64,000 bases of DNA from JALOLV01 sp046295175 (GTDB lineage: Bacteria; Bacteroidota; Bacteroidia; Cytophagales; Spirosomataceae): assembly GCA_046295175.1 (NCBI GenBank), contig JBKBNY010000008.1:186001-250000 (forward strand), in the 5' to 3' direction. Shown one piece after another: positions 61,946 through 64,000 of this stretch. Each line of letters starts with the position of its first letter. Position 1 is the first letter of the stretch. Below the pieces are notes generated by a model that had not been told where the DNA came from, made no database searches, and saw nothing but the letters and a program-made list of their open reading frames with translations. The translations under genes were made by a program, and so were the position numbers.

Positions 61946-61969
61946 ATAGTGGTTAGTATTTGGCGAAAG

Positions 61970-61996
61970 GCTGTCTCGAAATTGAGACAGCTTTTT
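61970..61996 (+). terminator. Intrinsic terminator of the DUF4382 gene
   Basis: GCTGTCTC-GAAATT-GAGACAGC followed by a T run (TTTTTC). Confidence 0.85.
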
Positions 61997-62046
61997 CTTT
62001 TTATGCCCTAATTTGTAGGATTTTTAAAGATTTATTGATAAAGAAT

Positions 62047-62106
62047 CCGTGGCACGGTTAAAACTTAGATATAAATATTTAACCAATAAAGCTAACCGTG
62101 TCACGG
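62047..62106. repeat. MITE-like palindromic element, copy C (inverted)
   Basis: CCGTGGCACGG (62047-62057) and CCGTGTCACGG (62096-62106), 38 bp apart, in the opposite orientation to copies A and B (GGATTC is on the left as AAGAATCC). Outer terminal repeats are not clear here. Confidence 0.65.
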
Positions 62107-62153
62107 TTTTACGGGATATTGATTTCTTGATGGAAAATCCGAAGAAAAATGAT

Positions 62154-62549
62154 TTAAGATTTATAATGCTGAATGGCTAAATTATCTAAAACACCTTTAA
62201 TTTTTGCCGAAGTGAGGGGTTTATCTACAAACATGGCAGCACCTTGCTCAATAGCATCTTGGTATAGATTGCTCATTGCCGAAATCATGACGATTTGCGT
62301 ATCCTCGCTAATATTGTGAAGGGCTTGTATATGCTCAATACCCAAGCCGTCGGGCAGGTTATTATCCAAAAAAATCAAAGTCGGCTGAATCCTCTTACTA
62401 AGTCTGGTTCCTTCATTTAGATTATTAGCAATATGCACTTCGATTCCGTAGCGTTTCAAAAACATACCCAAAAGCATACAAGTATCGACCTCATCATCGA
62501 TGATAACCGCTACGCGTTGCTGATTTGTGTCTCCGAATTTTTTTATCAC
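62154..62549 (-). CDS. Receiver-only response regulator
   Basis: A 131-residue CheY-like protein with no output domain: VAVIIDDEVDTC (acidic pair), phosphoacceptor Asp in LIFLDNNLPDG (near 60), QIVMISAMS (Ser/Thr position) and Lys in MFVDKPLTSAKI. The start is GTG (62549) because a stop lies just upstream in frame. It follows another receiver-only gene and a histidine kinase gene on the same strand, so it is probably part of a phosphorelay. Confidence 0.87.
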   Translation of the reverse strand: MIKKFGDTNQQRVAVIIDDEVDTCMLLGMFLKRYGIEVHIANNLNEGTRLSKRIQPTLIFLDNNLPDGLGIEHIQALHNISEDTQIVMISAMSNLYQDAIEQGAAMFVDKPLTSAKIKGVLDNLAIQHYKS

Positions 62550-62604
62550 AACAGTTAATATTTATTTAACAAAACGATTACTGATAAATCAAATTGTTAA
62601 AAAA

Positions 62605-63018
62605 CTATGCCAGCAAGGCTGTTTTGAGCCAAAACTGTAATATTTTATCTAATAAAACCACCAAATCGTCGAAAGAACTGGGCTTTGAGATATAGCAATT
62701 TGCCCCATTGGCGTAGCAGGTCTTAATATCTTCGGGGGCTTTTGAGGTTGTAAATACAATCACCGGAATCATCGCCAAAGCCGGAACCTGCCGTAATTCT
62801 ACCAAAACCTCTCTCCCATCTTTTTTGGGCATATTGAGGTCGAGCAAGACCAAATCGGGCAGATTTCCGGTATTTTTCTTCAAAAAATTCAGCAATTCGA
62901 TTCCGTTTTCGACAAAATCAATTTTTCCTTCAAAACCATTGTCTTCGAGTGCCGATTTTACCAAAAAGAAATCGTCTTCGTCATCATCGGCAATCAAAAT
63001 GTGGTTTTTGGCAAACAT
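62605..63018 (-). CDS. Receiver-only response regulator (Rcp1-like)
   Basis: A 137-residue receiver: ILIADDDEDDFFLVKSALEDNG (acidic pair near 11-12), phosphoacceptor in LVLLDLNMPKKDGREVLVELR (Asp near 60), VIVFTTSKAPED (Thr near 88) and Lys in CYISKPSSFDDLV. The 'KKDGREV' segment is typical of Rcp1-like regulators that are phosphorylated by phytochrome-like or hybrid kinases. It lies 101 bp downstream of the kinase gene. Confidence 0.9.
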   Translation of the reverse strand: MFAKNHILIADDDEDDFFLVKSALEDNGFEGKIDFVENGIELLNFLKKNTGNLPDLVLLDLNMPKKDGREVLVELRQVPALAMIPVIVFTTSKAPEDIKTCYANGANCYISKPSSFDDLVVLLDKILQFWLKTALLA

Positions 63019-63119
63019 AGAAAATGCTTTTTGGATTAAGCAAGAATAAAGGTGGTTAATTGAGATTTAGAATTGGCTATCAAACAACAATTAACGAATA
63101 ACGATTTTCGATTAACTTC

Positions 63120-64000
63120 TTACTTTGGCAAATATACATCAAAAATCGCACCTTGATTCGGTTGGCTTTCAGCTTTGATGATTCCGCCGTGATTTACCAC
63201 CACACGTTTACAAATTGCCAAACCAATTCCCGTACCTTCGTATTCGTTTCGACCGTGTAATCGCTGAAAAATCACAAAAATCCGCTCGGCGTATTCGGGC
63301 TCAAAACCGATTCCATTATCCTTAAATCGCAAATGATAAAACATATTTTCTTTTCGTAATCCGTCGATTCCATCAATCTCTTCGCCACTTACTTCTTCGC
63401 AAAGTACCTCAATCTTCGGCTTTTCGTCGGTTTTAGAAAACTTCAACGAATTCGACACAAGATTATAAAACAACTGCTTAATCTGTACTTTGTAGGCACT
63501 TATCGTGGGCAAAGGCTCGCTCACGACCTCGGCTTTTTTCTCATCAATCGAAAGCGATAGGTCGGTTTTGACTTCATCCAAAATCGTCGTCAAATCCACC
63601 ACTTCTTTCTCTTGGTGCGTATTCTTAACCATCCTCGAAAAAATCAACAAATCGTCTATCAAAACCTGCATTCGCTGTGCCGATTTTGCAATTTTATCGA
63701 GCGATTCTTGCCCATCATTTGGCAAGTTTTCACGGTGTTTTTTCAATAATCTATCGCTAAATGCCCTGATTTTCCGCAAAGGTTCTTGCAAATCGTGCGA
63801 CGCCACGTAAGCAAATTGTTCGAGTTCGGAATTCGACCGACTCAATTCATTCAGGTTATTTTCGAGGGCTTTCTGGAGATTAATACGGTTGCGTAACTCT
63901 CGAAACAAAAACCCAAACGATAACATCAACAAAAATCCCGAACCTACCGAGAGCATCAAAATATAATTGGGTAGGCGTTTATCGCTCGTGATTTTGAGCG
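63120..64000 (-). CDS. Sensor histidine kinase, 5' end missing
   Basis: The frame is open to the window's right edge, so the N-terminal sensor is outside; a TTG/ATG at 63959 is internal. Visible: the end of an outer segment (SDKRLPNY), a transmembrane helix (about 63900-63965), the DHp domain with ELEQFAYVASHDLQEPLRKIRAF (phosphoacceptor His) and a HATPase domain (NLVSNSLKFSKTDEKPKI N box; FKDNGIGFEPEYAERIFVIFQRLHGRNEYEGTGIGLAICKRV). The 'SHDLQEPLRK' type is common in Bacteroidota kinases that feed receiver-only regulators such as the two genes downstream. Possibly with a CHASE3 sensor, but that part is not in view. Confidence 0.92.
   Translation of the reverse strand, partial: LKITSDKRLPNYILMLSVGSGFLLMLSFGFLFRELRNRINLQKALENNLNELSRSNSELEQFAYVASHDLQEPLRKIRAFSDRLLKKHRENLPNDGQESLDKIAKSAQRMQVLIDDLLIFSRMVKNTHQEKEVVDLTTILDEVKTDLSLSIDEKKAEVVSEPLPTISAYKVQIKQLFYNLVSNSLKFSKTDEKPKIEVLCEEVSGEEIDGIDGLRKENMFYHLRFKDNGIGFEPEYAERIFVIFQRLHGRNEYEGTGIGLAICKRVVVNHGGIIKAESQPNQGAIFDVYLPK

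Overview
This is an AT-rich chromosomal window from a member of the Bacteroidota, most likely order Cytophagales (a Spirosomataceae/Cytophagaceae-type genome such as Emticicia or Arcicella; genus is a guess). The signs are type IX secretion (T9SS) tail domains, TonB-dependent receptors with CarboxypepD_reg domains, an ECF sigma/anti-sigma operon with DUF4097-like proteins, -33 TTTG / -7 TAnnTTTG promoters, Suf-type Fe-S assembly, and large secreted proteins built from Cys-containing Ig-like modules. Two genes run off the window: a GH13 amylase at the left edge and a sensor histidine kinase at the right edge.

Layout. 0-12 kb: secreted amylase, fatty-acid hydroxylase, a toxin-antitoxin (TA) pair with a broken toxin, an UshA-like nucleotidase lipoprotein, a TonB receptor, a MpaB-oxygenase/TetR/AarF trio, and an acyl-CoA carboxylase beta subunit. 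12-20 kb: a 1990-residue secreted repeat protein whose gene contains nearly identical tandem DNA modules, divergent from a TPR sensor kinase. 20-25 kb: a run of small accessory genes (acetyltransferase, small membrane protein, racemase, two hydrolases, VOC protein) separated by conserved non-coding blocks, resembling a gene-cassette region. 25-33.5 kb: secreted and membrane proteins, a heparinase-like secreted enzyme with the same C-terminal module as the giant protein, then a LytTR regulator and a NarL-type response regulator. 33.6-42.2 kb: hslU, then a reverse-strand Fe-S assembly region (sufC, ridA-like, sufD, sufS, sufE, DUF59, bacilliredoxin), interrupted by two Uma2-family genes and a second TA pair with a frameshifted toxin. 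42.6-45.2 kb: arginine deiminase-like and CtlX-like genes, which together could take arginine to ornithine. 46.5-50 kb: ECF sigma factor, anti-sigma HEAT protein and two DUF4097-like proteins. 50-57 kb: second fatty-acid hydroxylase next to a tRNA-Cys candidate, Rrf2/chromate transporter/DUF2490 cluster, and a TonB receptor with a long leader. 57-64 kb: AEC transporter, secreted nuclease, esterase, envelope proteins, and a histidine kinase with two receiver-only regulators.

The most notable structure lies between genes. There are four copies of a palindromic element built on CCGTGNCACGG boxes, two of them with recognisable terminal inverted repeats (MITE-like). There is a two-hairpin repeat present twice in opposite orientation, a hairpin shared by two 5' leaders, and spacer blocks conserved between accessory genes. 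Both TA modules keep an intact antitoxin and a toxin with one inactivating change. No CRISPR array, rRNA, prophage or complete insertion sequence was seen.
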